Below are positions 22,260 through 33,550 of a stretch of DNA of 64,000 nt, piece after piece. This DNA is from Cryoendolithus antarcticus (Eukaryota > Ascomycota > Dothideomycetes > Cladosporiales > Cladosporiaceae). A model generated the notes under the pieces. It was not told the DNA's origin, did not search any database, and saw only the letters and a list, made by a program, of their open reading frames with translations. The stretch is from the NCBI GenBank assembly GCA_002077065.1, contig NAJO01000002.1:1116001-1180000 (forward strand). Direction: 5' to 3'. A program made the translations under genes and the position numbers. The stretch's first letter is position 1. The number at the start of each line of letters is the position of its first letter.

Positions 22260-24801
22260 TCATGTTGCCTTTATACCTTCCCCGGCCTTTGCCATTGCAT
22301 CCGCACAGATCCCCACCCATCGCTTCACCTGTTTCTTCCGCTCTTCCGCAGTCCACTTCTCGTCTCCGTACTCCAATGCTTCCCAGACACCCGGAAAGGT
22401 CGCGCCAGCATACCCGGTCCAGATGCCTGGTGCAAAGACAACGTGCTTGAACCAAGTCCTGCTGTCAAGGCCAGGTGCATAGAGGAAGTCGCGCTCCAGC
22501 CGCTTGTATGCGGTATTGACAGCGTGTACGCTCGTATAGAGCTTCGAGCGCAAATGTATGGAGGGTGGCGAGGTTCCTGCGGTTGCAGAGTCCACAAAGT
22601 CGGCCCAAGAGTCAAGCGCCGTAGCATGGTCTCGGAAATCGGCGATGGCGCGTGTGAGGGGTGCGAGGATCTTGGCTGTTTCAATTACAAGCTCTGCTTC
22701 CGTGACGGTAGAGTCTAGGAGCTCTTTCACACCGTCTCGCAAATGCCCAAGGTATCTTTCAAGCCCAGCAGCATAGTCAACGGCATTGAAACTTATGACC
22801 GGCTCCTCACTCAATTTCGCCGCCAACAGTGCGATGATTTTTGCGATTGTTTCGTGGTACAGAAACCCAGGGTCACCGTACTTGTCCATCCAGGCGAAGG
22901 AGTCGTAGTTCGAATGGTAGTGGTACACCCCCTTGACTTCACCACTACCGCCCGGCAGATTCCCACCCGGCGAACCAGAGAATTCAACGTTGATGCTGGG
23001 AACACCAGCAAAATCTTGAAACGCAGTGAAGTCGCTGCCACTGCCCATGGTGCTGATATGTCCGTTCCATAGGCTGCCGACCGTCTGACCTGCGATGGTC
23101 TGATTGGGGCTCGGGACCTGCAGCGCAACGTCCATGATGGCTTTATTGAGTAACGGTGCCGCAGCCACAGCGAAGTCAGGGCCGATGGCACCAACGTCAA
23201 CATTGATATAAGCCACCGCGGCATCACTGAGCCAAGGAATGTACTCCTCAACCCATTCAGTGCTGCCGATGAGACCGTATTCTTCTCCATCCCACGATGC
23301 GAAGACGATGGTTCGCTGTGGTTTCCAGCCTTTCGATAGAGCTACACCGAACGATCGGATGACTTCGTTGAGCGAAGCGGAGCCTGAATTGGGATCCGCT
23401 GCTCCACCAGCGATCCACGCGTCGCGGTGATTGCCGATGATGACGACCTCGTTCGCGATACTGCCATTGATGATGCCGATGGTGTTCCAGAGCGGTGTGG
23501 TAACGTATTCTTGGGTGTTGACGAGGTTGATGGTCACACCTGGCGGCGAAGGGCCGATGGAGTAAGACACGTTCTTGTATCCGAGCCCTCCACTGTGCTT
23601 CGGCCAGATTGATGTAGCATTTGATCCCAGTCCATTGAGAGCTCGAAGAAATGGCAGAGCTTCAGCATAGGAAACTGGGAGCGATGGAATGACCGGTATT
23701 TTGCCCTCGGTGGGTTGGCGTGGAACACCTGGCTTCGAAGGATAGCCAATGGTCGTAGGGTCTCCTGGGCCAATACCTATGAACGTCAGTGACTGCGATC
23801 ACAAGATACTACGACTAGGACGTACTCAGATACTCTACGCTGCCTCTCTGCACCGCACTTGGGTTCCTTGCTGGGCCAGCAGGGTACGGCTTGTACCCAT
23901 TCTCCTCAGTAATGTCGCCATCATCGCCGGGATCCGAGTAAATGACCACACCGATCATGCCAAGATCCTCTGCGCGCTTCACTTTCAAACCACGGAAGAT
24001 CCCTCCGTACTTGACGAAGGCAATCTTGCCCTCAAGCGCGATGCCAGCATCGACAAGAGCCTGAAAGTCCGCGTACGTGCCATAGTTCGCGTACACATAC
24101 TGTGCTGTGACATTTCCGCTCGCGGAGTAGCCATGGAACACCGGTATCCGATCTTCTAGCCCGGTTGTTGGATCGTCTTCGAGGACATCCTCCTCAAGCG
24201 TCGCTTCGAATGCAATTCTTTCTCCGTCCAGCAGCGCCAGGCGATGGCTGACTGGGTAATTGATGTACACTTCGTAGTCCACCACATGGCTCTTCACTCC
24301 CCACTCTTCCCATCGATCACGAGTCCATTCTGCCTGACTGAGATTCTTGCCAGCAAGATGTGGGCCAGCGGTGTAGTACTGACTCCACTCGCGAGCTTTC
24401 GCGGCTGACGGTGTAGAGAGGAGTATATCTTTCAGCTCGGCGTAGTACAATCCGTTGCCTGCAGGCCATGCAGGATGGGGCAGATAGTCGGTCGCAGATT
24501 CGATAGACGATTCGGGATCATCGCCGAAGAGGTCGCTCTCGCCTGCTAGCAGGACACACACAGCGACAATCGCGAGGGTAAGGAATGGAATGGTGATCAA
24601 GCCAATCGTGCACATGCGGCGCAGCTAGTATGGTGTTGATGGTAGACATGATACTGGTGGAACCGCAACACTTACTCTGGCATTGGAGTAGCGCTCCCTT
24701 CGCTCGTCTACGGGTACATGCTGCAGCAGAGGCGTGTGCTCAGACGACATCTCGGCCTTCTCGCGTCCGGCAGAGGGTTGCTGCTGTGCTGAACGTGCCA
24801 T
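22260..24801 (-). CDS. Glutamate carboxypeptidase II-like M28 metallopeptidase (813 aa)
   Basis: A type II membrane zinc peptidase of the GCPII / transferrin-receptor-like group (yeast Vps70/Tre1 relatives). Exons on the minus strand: 24801-24676, 24624-23826, 23776-22260. The introns are 51 and 49 bp, with GTAAGT and GTACGT donors. Splicing restores VEYLSIGPGDPTT, matching the family. The N-terminal cytosolic tail carries TPLLQHVPVDERRER. It is followed by a membrane anchor (MCTIGLITIPFLTLAIVAV, residues about 46-70), a PA domain (about 160-330), then the M28 peptidase. Zinc and catalytic residues visible are GNHRDAW, GGAADPNSG, the catalytic Glu of WDGEEYG, and the His of KGVYHYHSNYDS. The TFR-dimer-like C-terminal domain follows. 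An alternative start at 24750 gives 796 aa. Likely vacuolar or endosomal; substrate unknown. Confidence 0.88.
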
Positions 24802-25434
24802 TGATGGAAGCGAAGATCTAATCGGTAGTCTACAGCGCTGTCTCAAACAGCAGCTGTCGCGAAGGAGCGTCCCTCAACATAGCGCGCTAAAACCGATGCC
24901 TAATAGCCCGAATCGTATCATTGCTTACCCTCGAGGTGAAAAGACATTGAGATCTCGTGCCTTCCCAATCGGGATAAGCTTCGATGTACTTAGGCATCTC
25001 CCCGTTCACCAAATCAAACACTGGTCGAACTCATTTTGCGAATGGTCGTGAAGGCACGCGTTACGGCGAATGGTTGGTCATACTTGCATTGCATGGACGG
25101 CGCATCATAATGGTGGCGTGGACGGGTTTCTGGAGTGTCACAACAACTCAGGATGTCTACTCCTGAGTGGTACTCCGATGCTCAGACTTGCTATCTGTAT
25201 GGACACAGGGATGCTGGCATGCAAGCCTTCCAAGCTTCGACACAGAGAGCCTGAAGGTATTCGAAATGGCTAGGGTCCTGCATGTCGAACCTCGCGCTAC
25301 AGACACGCCACCTCCCATGTGAAGATTGTACTCGAACGAAAATGTGCCGTATTGAATATTATATCGCCTGTCCTATGGTGATAATAAAGTTTCGTCTCAC
25401 TCCGCCTTGTCATCACGTCAGGCCAGAGAGATAC
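24802..25434. other. Intergenic
   Basis: Promoter side of the M28 peptidase and 3' side of the aminotransferase. No gene seen. Confidence 0.5.
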
Positions 25435-26811
25435 TCATACGGTCGCGATCGACTGGCCTCGCTTCGCCAGCACCTCGTCGAATGAATGGTCTAAGATGCC
25501 AAGCGCTTCGTCAATCTCGTCCGCAGTGACAGTAACTGGAGGCGCCAGACGAAAGACTCCGCCCATGCCCGGCAAGTTCACAATGTTGCAGGACAGACCA
25601 TTCCTCATTGCTGCCTCTGATACAGCCTGACCGAGTTCGGTCCCGGGTGATTTAGTATCGGCGTTTGCGATAAGCTCGATGCCTTGCAGTAAACCTCTGC
25701 CTCGCACATCGCCAATGCACCAGTACTTCTCTTGGAGTTTCAGTAGCCCAGCACGAAGCTGCCCACCTCGCTCTGCAGCTTTTCGGCAGTAGTCGTCGCG
25801 TTTGACGATCTCCAGCACCTTAGCTCCGACTGCGGCGGTCAGAGGATCGTTGAGATGCGTGGTGAGCCATAGAAAGCCAGCTTCTGTGCAACCTCTCTCG
25901 ATCTCTGACGTAGTGGTGACAGAAGCCAATGGCAGACCACACCCAAGCGTTTTCGACAGTGCAAGAACGTCGGGTACGACCCCTTCTTCATTCTCGAAAG
26001 CAAACATCTGCCCAGTGCGGCCAACTCCAGTCTGTGCCTCGTCCATGATGAGCAGCATTCCGCGCTTCTTGCATTCTTGAGCCATGCGGGTCAAGTAACC
26101 CTTCGGCGGCACAAGGATGCCACCAGTCGAGAGTATGGGTTCCATGATGAAGGCAGCGAGGGATCCAACGCTCTGACGATCAATCATTGACCACCCGAAT
26201 TCAAGCTCAGTCTCCCAGTCGTAGGATCCGTCAGCCTTCTTGAACGGCGAGCGATACGCGTAGGGTGCTGGGAAAGCAAGCTGGCCCGGCATAGCAGGCC
26301 CGCCATTTCTTCTGCCAGCGGAGTAAGTAGCAGATCCTGAGCCTGAGGTCAGACCGTGGTAGCTGGCTGAGAATGCCACAATCTCGAATTTGCCGGTGTA
26401 GTACTTGGCGATCTTAATGGCGGCCTCGGTGCTTTCTGAGCCAGTATTGAGAAAGAAGGATTTCTCAAGAGAAGAGGGGAGGACCTGTGCAAGCCGTTCT
26501 GCCAATTCGATAACTGGCTCGGTGATCATGCTGCTCAGGAGATGATCCAGCCGTGCGACTTGCTGATTTACAACCCTTACGATCTCAGGGTGCGAATGCC
26601 CAAGCAGTGAGCTCATCTGTCCAGACGTGAAGTCGAGAATCTGCCTGCCGGAGGCATCATAGAGTCTGGTCCCCAGAGCTTTGGTGATGATCACAGGGGA
26701 GGGTGTAACGCCAGTGTGCATCAGGTATTTGTTGGCTCGCGGCCAGAACGTATCAACCACATCTAGCTTAGCTGGCGGAGCTGTGGTCAGGGTGGTAGTC
26801 GTTGTCGACAT
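25435..26811 (-). CDS. Class III aminotransferase, 2,2-dialkylglycine decarboxylase-like (458 aa)
   Basis: PLP enzyme, fold type I, class III. Motifs: FTSGQMSSLLGHSHPEIV near the N-terminus, FFLNTGSESTEAAIKIAKYY (phosphate cup), FSASYHGLTSGSGSATYSAG, IMDEAQTGVGRTGQMFAFEN (Asp that contacts the PLP pyridine) and the PLP lysine in LALSKTLGCGLPLASV. The DEAQTGVGRTG and SKTLGCGLPLA contexts match dialkylglycine decarboxylases better than ornithine or GABA aminotransferases. Single exon. The start at 26811 (MSTTTTTLTTAPPAKLDVVD) is chosen because a TATA-like element lies about 75 bp upstream, which makes the earlier ATG at 26865 unlikely. The substrate is inferred from family resemblance only. Confidence 0.88.
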   Translation of the reverse strand: MSTTTTTLTTAPPAKLDVVDTFWPRANKYLMHTGVTPSPVIITKALGTRLYDASGRQILDFTSGQMSSLLGHSHPEIVRVVNQQVARLDHLLSSMITEPVIELAERLAQVLPSSLEKSFFLNTGSESTEAAIKIAKYYTGKFEIVAFSASYHGLTSGSGSATYSAGRRNGGPAMPGQLAFPAPYAYRSPFKKADGSYDWETELEFGWSMIDRQSVGSLAAFIMEPILSTGGILVPPKGYLTRMAQECKKRGMLLIMDEAQTGVGRTGQMFAFENEEGVVPDVLALSKTLGCGLPLASVTTTSEIERGCTEAGFLWLTTHLNDPLTAAVGAKVLEIVKRDDYCRKAAERGGQLRAGLLKLQEKYWCIGDVRGRGLLQGIELIANADTKSPGTELGQAVSEAAMRNGLSCNIVNLPGMGGVFRLAPPVTVTADEIDEALGILDHSFDEVLAKRGQSIATV

Positions 26812-26883
26812 GACGATGGTTGATACGATACGGAAGTGGAAATGCAGAAGTGCAGAGAGTAACAATTCAAAGGACGTGGCAGA

Positions 26884-26892
26884 CTTATATAC
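26884..26892 (-). promoter_or_regulatory. TATA-like element of the aminotransferase gene
   Basis: The minus strand reads GTATATAAG about 75 bp upstream of ATG 26811. Position and sequence fit a fungal TATA box and help choose the start codon. Not tested functionally. Confidence 0.45.
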
Positions 26893-27658
26893 CTACGGTA
26901 TACCCTCATATGAAATCCCTTCGGACAGCTAGGAGTGGGCGCCGAAGCTATCAGGCCAATGATCGCATCGCTTCGCAGGGTTGGATCCATGCTGTGATGC
27001 GGAAGATATGCGTCTATAGTTGGGAAACAAAGACGCGTTGGTGAGGAGATGATAGGGAAACGGGAGACGCTTCCTGACTTTAGCGGCCTTACGGAGAACT
27101 TATCGAGTGCCAAATGAACTTACTGTGGGGCACCGTTGTGTATTGATGGAAGCTGGCGAGGATATTTGGAGCGATCTTGGAAGCAGGCATATCTACTGTG
27201 GATCCACATGTGGACGTGAGGCGGGGAATCTGTAACGGCAAACCTGGCTCCATGCTTGTCCGGTTCCCTTCGCGGCACCATCAGAGCTTCAGGATCGGCT
27301 CAACCTTACGCACAGCACCTAGCGTTTGCGGACCACTACGGAAACCTGCAGCTCATTGCTATATCAACGCTGATGTCGTGTATCTCCCCAGAGCTCTCAG
27401 GACCAGTGTGAGCAGTCCGCCAGCTAGTCCGTTTCTCCATACAATCTCGAACGCTCTTCCGATGCTATAATTGTAGCCACAACAGCGATATTCAAGCATG
27501 CCATATCGATAAGAGATTTCAGGCAAAACGTGCCGCGGGTTGGAAAGGATTCCTCAAGGACTGATAGTACACCGACTTAGCGTCTCGCCGCTGTAGCCAT
27601 CGCAAAGGCCACCTTTGACACGGTCTCCAATTGATGGTCAAGGAGTCGAGCTCAGGCA
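26893..27658. other. Intergenic, divergent promoter region
   Basis: Separates the divergent aminotransferase and Zn2Cys6 regulator genes. The arrangement allows the regulator to act on the neighbour, but nothing in the sequence proves it. No further gene seen. Confidence 0.45.
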
Positions 27659-29785
27659 ATGGAGCACAGTCATAGTGCGTCTTCTGAGCATGCGGCTGGC
27701 GCTCGACCTTACCGCTCGCACAAACTTCCCGCGTGCGCCAGATGTCGACACCGCAAAGGTCGCTGTCACATCGATAATCTTGCGCAACCATGCCGTTACT
27801 GCCGTCAAAGATCACTTGCATGCGATCGCAGTCTGAACGGCAAAGGAGGTACATCGAACGACCGCAGTGGCGCCCGGTCAACTATACTACCGAAGGGGCC
27901 AGCGTCGACTGCCGTAGAGGGGCCGGCTTCATTGCCGCGTATATGCTTCTCCGAGGTGCAGAATACGAGCGAAGACTCGCCCATCATGATTGAGCCAACT
28001 ATGGCCGATGATCTGAACGTGCTTGAGCATCATCTGGCGCCGCGCAATCCGAATGCATCTGCCACTACCAGGCGTTATGTCCGGATGTCGACTGGATCGG
28101 AAGGCTCTGTAATGTACAGACCAACGTCCAGGGTCCGTCCAGGATGGCAGAGCACGCCGATACCAGGTCTCGCGCAGAGAGAGATTATGGAGAACGTACT
28201 TGGGTCGCGAACGACTGATGTGATAAGATTGTATGCTTATGTACGCTTCGCCGCCTGCCCACCTGACTTACCCATGCAGATATTTCAGTGCCGTCAACCC
28301 GTGGTTTCCGATCGTCGACGAAGCCTTGTTCTGGAAGCTTTGGCATAAGGACGCTTCACTCATCTCATCGACACTGGTTTGTGACATCTATGCTATTGCT
28401 TTCGCGTACTGGCATTCGTCCGATGCACTTCGTGATACGGCTCGCCCTGATATGCAATTTGCGTGGAATCAGGCTGTGCTAGCTTTACGGGACGACTGCA
28501 TGGCACCCTCATTGACGACGGTGCACGCTGCACTGTTGGAGATGCTTGGCCGTCCAGTCTATTACGCCACTGGGAACATCATCACCGCAGGTCGAACTGT
28601 GAGCCTTGCTCACAGCCATGGTTTGCATCGAAATCCGACTTCGTGGCAGATAAGCAGTGCTGAGAAGAGTCTTCGGATCCGAGTATGGTGGGCGGTGTTG
28701 ATCCATGATCGTTGGTCCGTATTAGCATGCATATTATGAATCCGTGTCATGTGCACCACTGATCGAAACCAGGTCCAGTCTGTCGCATGGGACACCTCCG
28801 AATATTGCGAGCGGGCAATACGACGTGCCGATTCCGGAGCTGGGATCCTTCGTTGCTGACGGAGCATCAACGCGAGATCAGCGAGCAGGGGCGGTGTTCC
28901 ATCAGCTTTGTCGGCTGACTGCTATACTGGGAGACATTCTGCCCGTGGCGTACTCGTTACAAGCTGACAATCAGCAAGAATTCAAGATCATTCGCCGTGT
29001 AGAGTCTTCGCTCGATACGTGGGAGGATGCCCTCCCAGACTTTCTGAACTTGAAGGCGTCTCGAGACATTCTGAGGCATGATGACGAGCCTTCAGCTGCC
29101 AGCCTGTGGTTCTACTACCTGACACTGAAGTTGATGCTAAAGCGACTGGCCTTCAGAGTGAGTATCCCGAGGTATGTGCTACCTTTATCTTCTGACACTA
29201 GCCAGACGACACTGCGAGACAAGAGCCAGCCGCAGGTGATAGCGAAGCAATACAGATTTACTGAGCTGTTCGATGCTGCCACGACAATCATAGAATTTGT
29301 AGCTTCATTGCGTAGCGACGACTTGCGCAGCTTCTGGCTACCATGTACGACCCTTTGACTCCACGTCACCACCGTATTGAAGAATCTGACACCTCGCAGA
29401 TACTACATACCTTCTCACCTCTGCCACTACAACGCTGCTGAGGTGCACTGTTGAGTCGACGGAGATCGAGGAGAAGAGGAGGTCTGCTTTCACCTTGGTA
29501 CGACTGATGCGAATGCTATGCACCGCTCGGGAAGAATACGACTGGGATTTGGCCGAATTATGTGTCGAGACATGTGGACAGTCTATCGAGAACGTTGCCG
29601 GAGCATACGATGCTGTGACGCTACCAATGACGGACATCCCGCCATTCACGCAAGTTGCTCTACCCAATACCGTCGGTCACGCACAACCTGCGGAATCCGA
29701 CATGCCAAATGGACTCGACGACAATTTCTGGCTCGACATTGGATCACCGTGGGCAGCCTTATGGGCCGGCAACGTCGGACCGTGA
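27659..29785 (+). CDS. Zn(II)2Cys6 fungal transcription factor (654 aa)
   Basis: Four exons: 27659-28230, 28280-28714, 28773-29344, 29400-29785. The introns are 49, 58 and 55 bp with GTATGC, GTCCGT and GTACGA donors. Each junction restores conserved sequence: VIRLYFSAVNPWFPI, HDRWSSLSHGTPP and FWLPYTTYLLTSATTTLLRC. The binuclear zinc cluster is at residues 25-55 (CARCRHRKGRC, then QPCRYCRQRSLACD, spacing CX2CX6CX8CX2CX6C), followed by a basic/Ser linker. The fungal-specific transcription-factor domain begins near 190 with YFSAVNPWFPIVDEALFWKL and includes RIRVWWAVLIHDRW. The C-terminal end is acidic with LDDNFWLDIGSPWAALW, a possible activation segment. Nuclear; targets unknown. It is divergent from the aminotransferase. 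Confidence 0.92.
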
Positions 29786-29973
29786 TAGCCTATTCATCGA
29801 GCATGATGCTCATCTCGCTTTGTCAGAAGCGCGTAGTGCTGCTGGATTTGATCTTCTCCCGATCGGACGGTCTGTGAACGACGCACGTGGAACTTGCCAA
29901 AGACTCGGAGATCGCGAGACTTTGTAGGTTACTGCCTATGTACGCGATGGTCTTCATGAGGCTTCTAGATGTA

Positions 29974-32376
29974 CTAGCTATACTCAACCTCTGCGGTCAC
30001 ACGCTGCAGAGTTCTATGTCGCATGTTGGGCACGGCGGGTCCCACCGATGATGAAGCAGCTGATCCGCTTAACGCAAGATCATCGTCAAGCACAAGTCTC
30101 AAATTCTTCTCCGAATGCTTGTCTGCTGTTTCAGACGACGCTCTGACCTTCACAATGGTACCATATGTCTTGAAACGATGTATACCCGCCGCCGTGTTTA
30201 CAAGGGACTTGGATATCGGAGCAGGCGAAACAATGGCCAGTGTGAGTAGCTCAGTGACAGTGTCCCAGGCGGCGGAGGAAATGCATTTTCCCGGACCGAG
30301 GACCCATACCACATGTAGACCCGCAATTAGTATGTAGCTTACTGCAACTACTAGCGCGAGGTAGTCCGTAGCAGACGATGCGCTGAAGGCAAGACCTTCG
30401 ACGTAGATGCTCAAAGGTTGCATGACAACATTAGGAGGGGGATTCTTCGCGCTCTCCGCCTGCTTGAGTAGCTGGGTTGACGCCGTGATGAATGGCTGAT
30501 GAAGTCTCCATTCGCGCTCGTCGATAGCCAAGTCGAAAACCCGATGGCTCCCGAATCTCGAGAGTCCATCCGCAACCAACGAAGCAAGGACGAATTCCAT
30601 GTAATTACTATTCTGACCTTTGCCGCAAGCAATGTCGTTCCACAACTCAGTATCTGTCCAATTCGAAGGCATCATGCGCTGGACACAACGTAGTGTAGCT
30701 AGGTCCCACATCTGCTGCGGCTTGTGCCTCAGATCGTATATGGCATTGGTATATCCTGTATCATCAAGAATGCTGTCAAGCAAAGTCCCACCGTTGTCTG
30801 CATCACTGACAGGTATCTTTGGTGTCAGTAAGCTTAACCAGCTGCTTTCCAGAGTTATTGGCCTGTTGTGTTGGACGTCGTTATAATCGTGGACGCTGTT
30901 GTAGTCGTTCCCGGTTCCGAGATTGATCACCCATGCCCCATAGTCCGTGGAACGTTCGGAGACGACGGTGTAATTGTGCCAGACTGCAGACACTGAGCAG
31001 GTTATTGCGGCTCTCGACTCGCCGTCCCAGGGAAACTCGAGTAACAGACCAGTGAGCGGGAAAAGGGTTTTAGCATTGCCGACAAAAGCTGTCCGGAGAG
31101 CAAGCCATTGCGTGCGTACACGAGAAGATGGACTACGATCGAGAGTCGAGATGTTGGCCATTTGCACATCTCTAGCCCAGAGCAGGGAGTACGTCGTAGC
31201 AGCCTCGGGCGCAGGCGGTGTAAACTCTGCAGATGAGTCTGTCGCTCTATAGAAATATCTGAAGGCGGCCTGTTCAGCGTCCATCGAAAGATTCTGTGCT
31301 TGTGTGCACCTTGCTTTGACGACGGGAGAAGTGCCTGTGGTCTTCGCGAATAGTCCATAAGACCACTGATACTTCGACCAGTAACTGCTGTTTGATTGCG
31401 CTACGATATTGGCCCACTCTCGAATCAAGTACTGCGAGACCGCAACGCTCGCGGCGTGGGGAGATATTGCAGCAGTTCCCCAATTCAAAGGCCTGATGTG
31501 CATTGTGGATAGCACAGGCGGTATCAGGCCCTGAGTGTTTTGTGTGAGCAGATTGTGCTCCTGACGGTTGTTCCTGATTCCTTGCGCCTGCAGCTGTGGC
31601 TGATAAGCATTACCAATACCAGTGTTAGCCGTGTAGTCTGTATAGTTGAACGTGGTCAAGGTCTGTCTCAGTGCCTCGTACCCCCCACTTGGGCAGATAG
31701 AGCGCATGCTGGAGTTTATGTAGCCGCAGAGCGAAGGCTCCGAGCCAGCTGAGACCGAGCTTGGCCAGAAGTCGGTAACGCTTCCATTGAGAGAATACGT
31801 CGTCTTGCCAGCTAGGATGTTCTGGGACCGAGGTAGGAACAGAACCGCTGCCGCTGGTCCAATGAAAACGGCGATGCCACCAGCGAGAATGAGCAAGGTG
31901 TACAACTGAGCTCTCGCCCAAGAGGTCTTCATCCAGCGCGCGGCGACCACGAAGTCGGTTGACCAAAACCACGATGGTCCACTGAATGAGAGACCTGAGC
32001 CAAGAAGTCCGAGAGGTACACCATCGCCGAGAAGCTCACGTCGAAGAGCTTGGAGTACTATAGCAGTGAGACTTGAAACGCACAAAAGCTCCTGGAATTT
32101 AGCAGCGACCTGTATGATGGCGAGGATGACAGGGTCCTTCTGCGGGTCTTGCGTGAAGTAAGGGCCGATGTAGAGAGTATGATAATTCTGGTATATCATC
32201 ACGCTCAGGGAAGTCATAGGCACCAAATGAAACAGCGCACGACTCAGCGCTGCCTTGAGTGTCTGGTTCAGGACCTTCTTGGGCGTTTCGGGTCCACTCC
32301 TTTGTGTCCAACTTCGTCTCGTGGCGTTCAGTATGTCAAAACCGAAGGCTCGCAAGATGTCCACAAAGGAAGACAT
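29974..32376 (-). CDS. Large fungal membrane protein of unknown function (about 800 aa)
   Basis: Single-exon ORF, 824 aa from ATG 32448 or 800 aa from ATG 32376 (MSSFVDILRAFGFDILNATR). A TATA-like stretch overlaps the upstream ATG, so the downstream start is preferred. Membrane helices are visible near the N-terminus (ALFHLVPMTSLSVMIYQ; VILAIIQVAAKFQELL; LYTLLILAGGIAVFIGPAAA) and one near the C-terminus (YLALVVAVSYILIAGLHVVW). Between them lies a long Ser/Thr/Asn-rich extracellular-type region with many N-glycosylation sequons (NGSV, NSSY, NYT, NWT). A short cytosolic tail follows. This two-cluster topology recurs in uncharacterised Pezizomycotina proteins; I cannot name a function. It is convergent with the Zn2Cys6 gene, about 190 bp apart. 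Confidence 0.75.
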   Translation of the reverse strand: MSSFVDILRAFGFDILNATRRSWTQRSGPETPKKVLNQTLKAALSRALFHLVPMTSLSVMIYQNYHTLYIGPYFTQDPQKDPVILAIIQVAAKFQELLCVSSLTAIVLQALRRELLGDGVPLGLLGSGLSFSGPSWFWSTDFVVAARWMKTSWARAQLYTLLILAGGIAVFIGPAAAVLFLPRSQNILAGKTTYSLNGSVTDFWPSSVSAGSEPSLCGYINSSMRSICPSGGYEALRQTLTTFNYTDYTANTGIGNAYQPQLQAQGIRNNRQEHNLLTQNTQGLIPPVLSTMHIRPLNWGTAAISPHAASVAVSQYLIREWANIVAQSNSSYWSKYQWSYGLFAKTTGTSPVVKARCTQAQNLSMDAEQAAFRYFYRATDSSAEFTPPAPEAATTYSLLWARDVQMANISTLDRSPSSRVRTQWLALRTAFVGNAKTLFPLTGLLLEFPWDGESRAAITCSVSAVWHNYTVVSERSTDYGAWVINLGTGNDYNSVHDYNDVQHNRPITLESSWLSLLTPKIPVSDADNGGTLLDSILDDTGYTNAIYDLRHKPQQMWDLATLRCVQRMMPSNWTDTELWNDIACGKGQNSNYMEFVLASLVADGLSRFGSHRVFDLAIDEREWRLHQPFITASTQLLKQAESAKNPPPNVVMQPLSIYVEGLAFSASSATDYLALVVAVSYILIAGLHVVWVLGPGKCISSAAWDTVTELLTLAIVSPAPISKSLVNTAAGIHRFKTYGTIVKVRASSETADKHSEKNLRLVLDDDLALSGSAASSSVGPAVPNMRHRTLQRVTAEVEYS

Positions 32377-32445
32377 CTCGAGAGGCCACCGTGGAGGATC
32401 TGCTGCAACAGTGGGAGACCGGGTGAAAGAGACCCCTCCATGATG

Positions 32446-32455
32446 CATATATATC
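32446..32455 (-). promoter_or_regulatory. TATA-like element overlapping an upstream ATG
   Basis: The minus strand reads GATATATATGC at the position of the first in-frame ATG (32448) and about 70 bp upstream of ATG 32376. It supports the downstream start. Confidence 0.4.
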
Positions 32456-33550
32456 CCCTAAGGTCTCATCACCGTTTGCGCACGATCGCACAGCAAGGCA
32501 CACCGCACGGCACAGCACTCAGTAGTCTCAGTGCTGCGCCACCCCACACATTACGCCTGCCTGGCCGCTCCGTTTGCATTGCGCGCCTGACGGCCTCACG
32601 ATGCGATACACGTACGATTCATTGATCCACTGGGACATGGGCGTGCAGTGGGATGATGCAGGTTGCAATTTGATCGAGCGTCTCTGCTTGATGTATATGT
32701 TTTATCGTGCACTGACCGCCCACTTCGAAGCGCCTCCTCATACACATTTCATCGTCCCTCTCCGTCGTGAGTGCGCCCCTTTGTTCATATAGGATCGTAC
32801 AACAAGCCGTGTACGATCAGCAGATTACCTCAGCATGCTGCGAGTGAGTACTGTAGCGCCACAATGCAGCAGTACAGCGCCAACATCGGTCTGTACCTCC
32901 GCCTGGCGAACGAACTCGGCTATCGAGAGGCGCAAGTTTCAAGGGAGATAATTCCTGGCTTCTGACCGCTTGCAACATCTTGGTGCGTTCCAGCTTTTCA
33001 TCTTCTACAAAGCTGAAGCTGGGTGTCCACTGTGTCCACCCTCCCGATCAGCCAGAGCTGTTCAGTCCAATTCGACTTCCTGCTCAGCTCAACACGCGCC
33101 ATACATGCGCCTTGAACGACACTGGCTGAATACGACCGGGAGTCATCGGAGCATGCCCACCTGACTCTATCCAGTATGTCAATATCTAGAAACGCTGCAT
33201 GCGAGTCGCAGGGATGGGACTGGAGGGCGCCAGTGTTCACTGTCGGTACGGTCCTGGTCTGCAGTATCTAGGCCTCTGACTGGTTCCAAGAATGTTCATC
33301 TTTCACAGGGAACGTGAGGTATGTGTAACAAGGGTCCCTGAGCACTTGTATGGCAGAATATTGGTGATGATATACATACGCCGGACGCTATCTGTACAAC
33401 TCGCTACTCCGTCCCCTCTGACCCTCTCAGCACCATGCCGTGCAGCCGCAGCCGCGTGAAATTCGATTCTTCACTGACGTTATGGGTCCAGTCGTTGCTC
33501 TTCCAGAGTTGCGACTACGCTTCTCGCAAACAGCTCTCACTAAGGACTTC
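32456..33550. other. Intergenic
   Basis: Short frames only. It lies between the promoter of the membrane protein and the 3' end of Tim50. Nothing supportable. Confidence 0.5.
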
